From Rhyacophila brunnea (Eukaryota; Arthropoda; Insecta; Trichoptera; Rhyacophilidae): a DNA stretch of 64,000 bases. The position numbers were made by a program, and so were the translations under genes. Numbering within the stretch: the first letter of the stretch is position 1; every line of letters begins with the position of its first letter. Below are positions 63,905 through 64,000 of this stretch, one piece after another. The notes below the pieces were generated by a model, which made no database searches, was not told where the DNA came from, and worked only from the letters and a program-made list of their open reading frames with translations. Location: the NCBI GenBank assembly GCA_022495005.1, contig JAGYXB010001010.1:992001-1056000 (forward strand), given 5' to 3'.

Positions 63905-64000
63905 TCATCATCAACCGGGGTCAATCCACTGCTGGATTAAGGCCTCCCCAAGCTTCTTCCAACTCTCTCGGTCCTGTGTCGTTCGCTGCCACGTATTTCT
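63905..64000 (-). pseudogene. RTE retrotransposon 3' end, cut by right window edge
   Basis: The + strand starts TCATCATCAACCGGGGTCAA and continues CCACTGCTGGATTAAGGCCT. The minus-strand frame corresponds to the (W)xRELEEAxxxLNPAVD closing block, a sibling of the copy at 63,497. Confidence 0.6.

Overview
This is an AT-rich, intron-rich eukaryotic window from an insect nuclear genome. The evidence is GT-AG spliced genes, mariner, hAT, pogo-like and Helitron-like elements, RTE and Jockey-like retroposons and tRNA-headed SINEs. Lepidoptera fits best (RTE 3' ends reading like lepidopteran RTE proteins, TAATATATAAA...CTAGT Helitron-type ends), but another insect order cannot be excluded from sequence alone. 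There are no prokaryotic features. Two protein-coding genes are visible, both on the + strand; nearly everything else is transposable-element (TE) debris in introns and in the spacer.

Gene 1 (2,520-19,971) is an LRRC56-type leucine-rich-repeat protein. Seven exons join in perfect phase to 1,455 nt ending at TAA. The 5' end with the start codon is not found and lies in an upstream exon, in or left of the window. LRRC56/ODA8 proteins help deliver outer dynein arms to motile cilia and flagella. The first visible intron carries a 2-kb Helitron-like element whose core has expanded into a 14-unit tandem array.

Spacer (19,972-29,377): a 1.2-kb inverted repeat directly behind gene 1, short MITEs, SINEs and a LINE 3' end.

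Gene 2 (29,378 to beyond the window) is an alpha/beta-hydrolase of the epoxide hydrolase 4 (EPHX4) type. Five exons give 253 codons, including an N-terminal hydrophobic anchor, the HGFP oxyanion motif and the GHDWG nucleophile elbow. The exon or exons with the remaining catalytic acid and histidine were not found before 64,000. Its introns, 1.5 to 13 kb long, are packed with TEs: a pogo-like MITE, two hAT MITEs with exact 8-bp target duplications, a 2.7-kb DNA transposon with inverted ends enclosing a decayed gene of the SDRCAGQNKN / PGHTHMECD family, a Tc1-related transposase relic split by one of the hAT elements, and ten copies of one tRNA-derived SINE found only to the right of 28.5 kb.

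Window edges: a mariner with one visible frameshift (1-1,021, minus) on the left, and two RTE 3' ends (minus) on the right. No genuine tRNA or rRNA gene and no CRISPR array was found; all tRNA-like stretches look like SINE heads.
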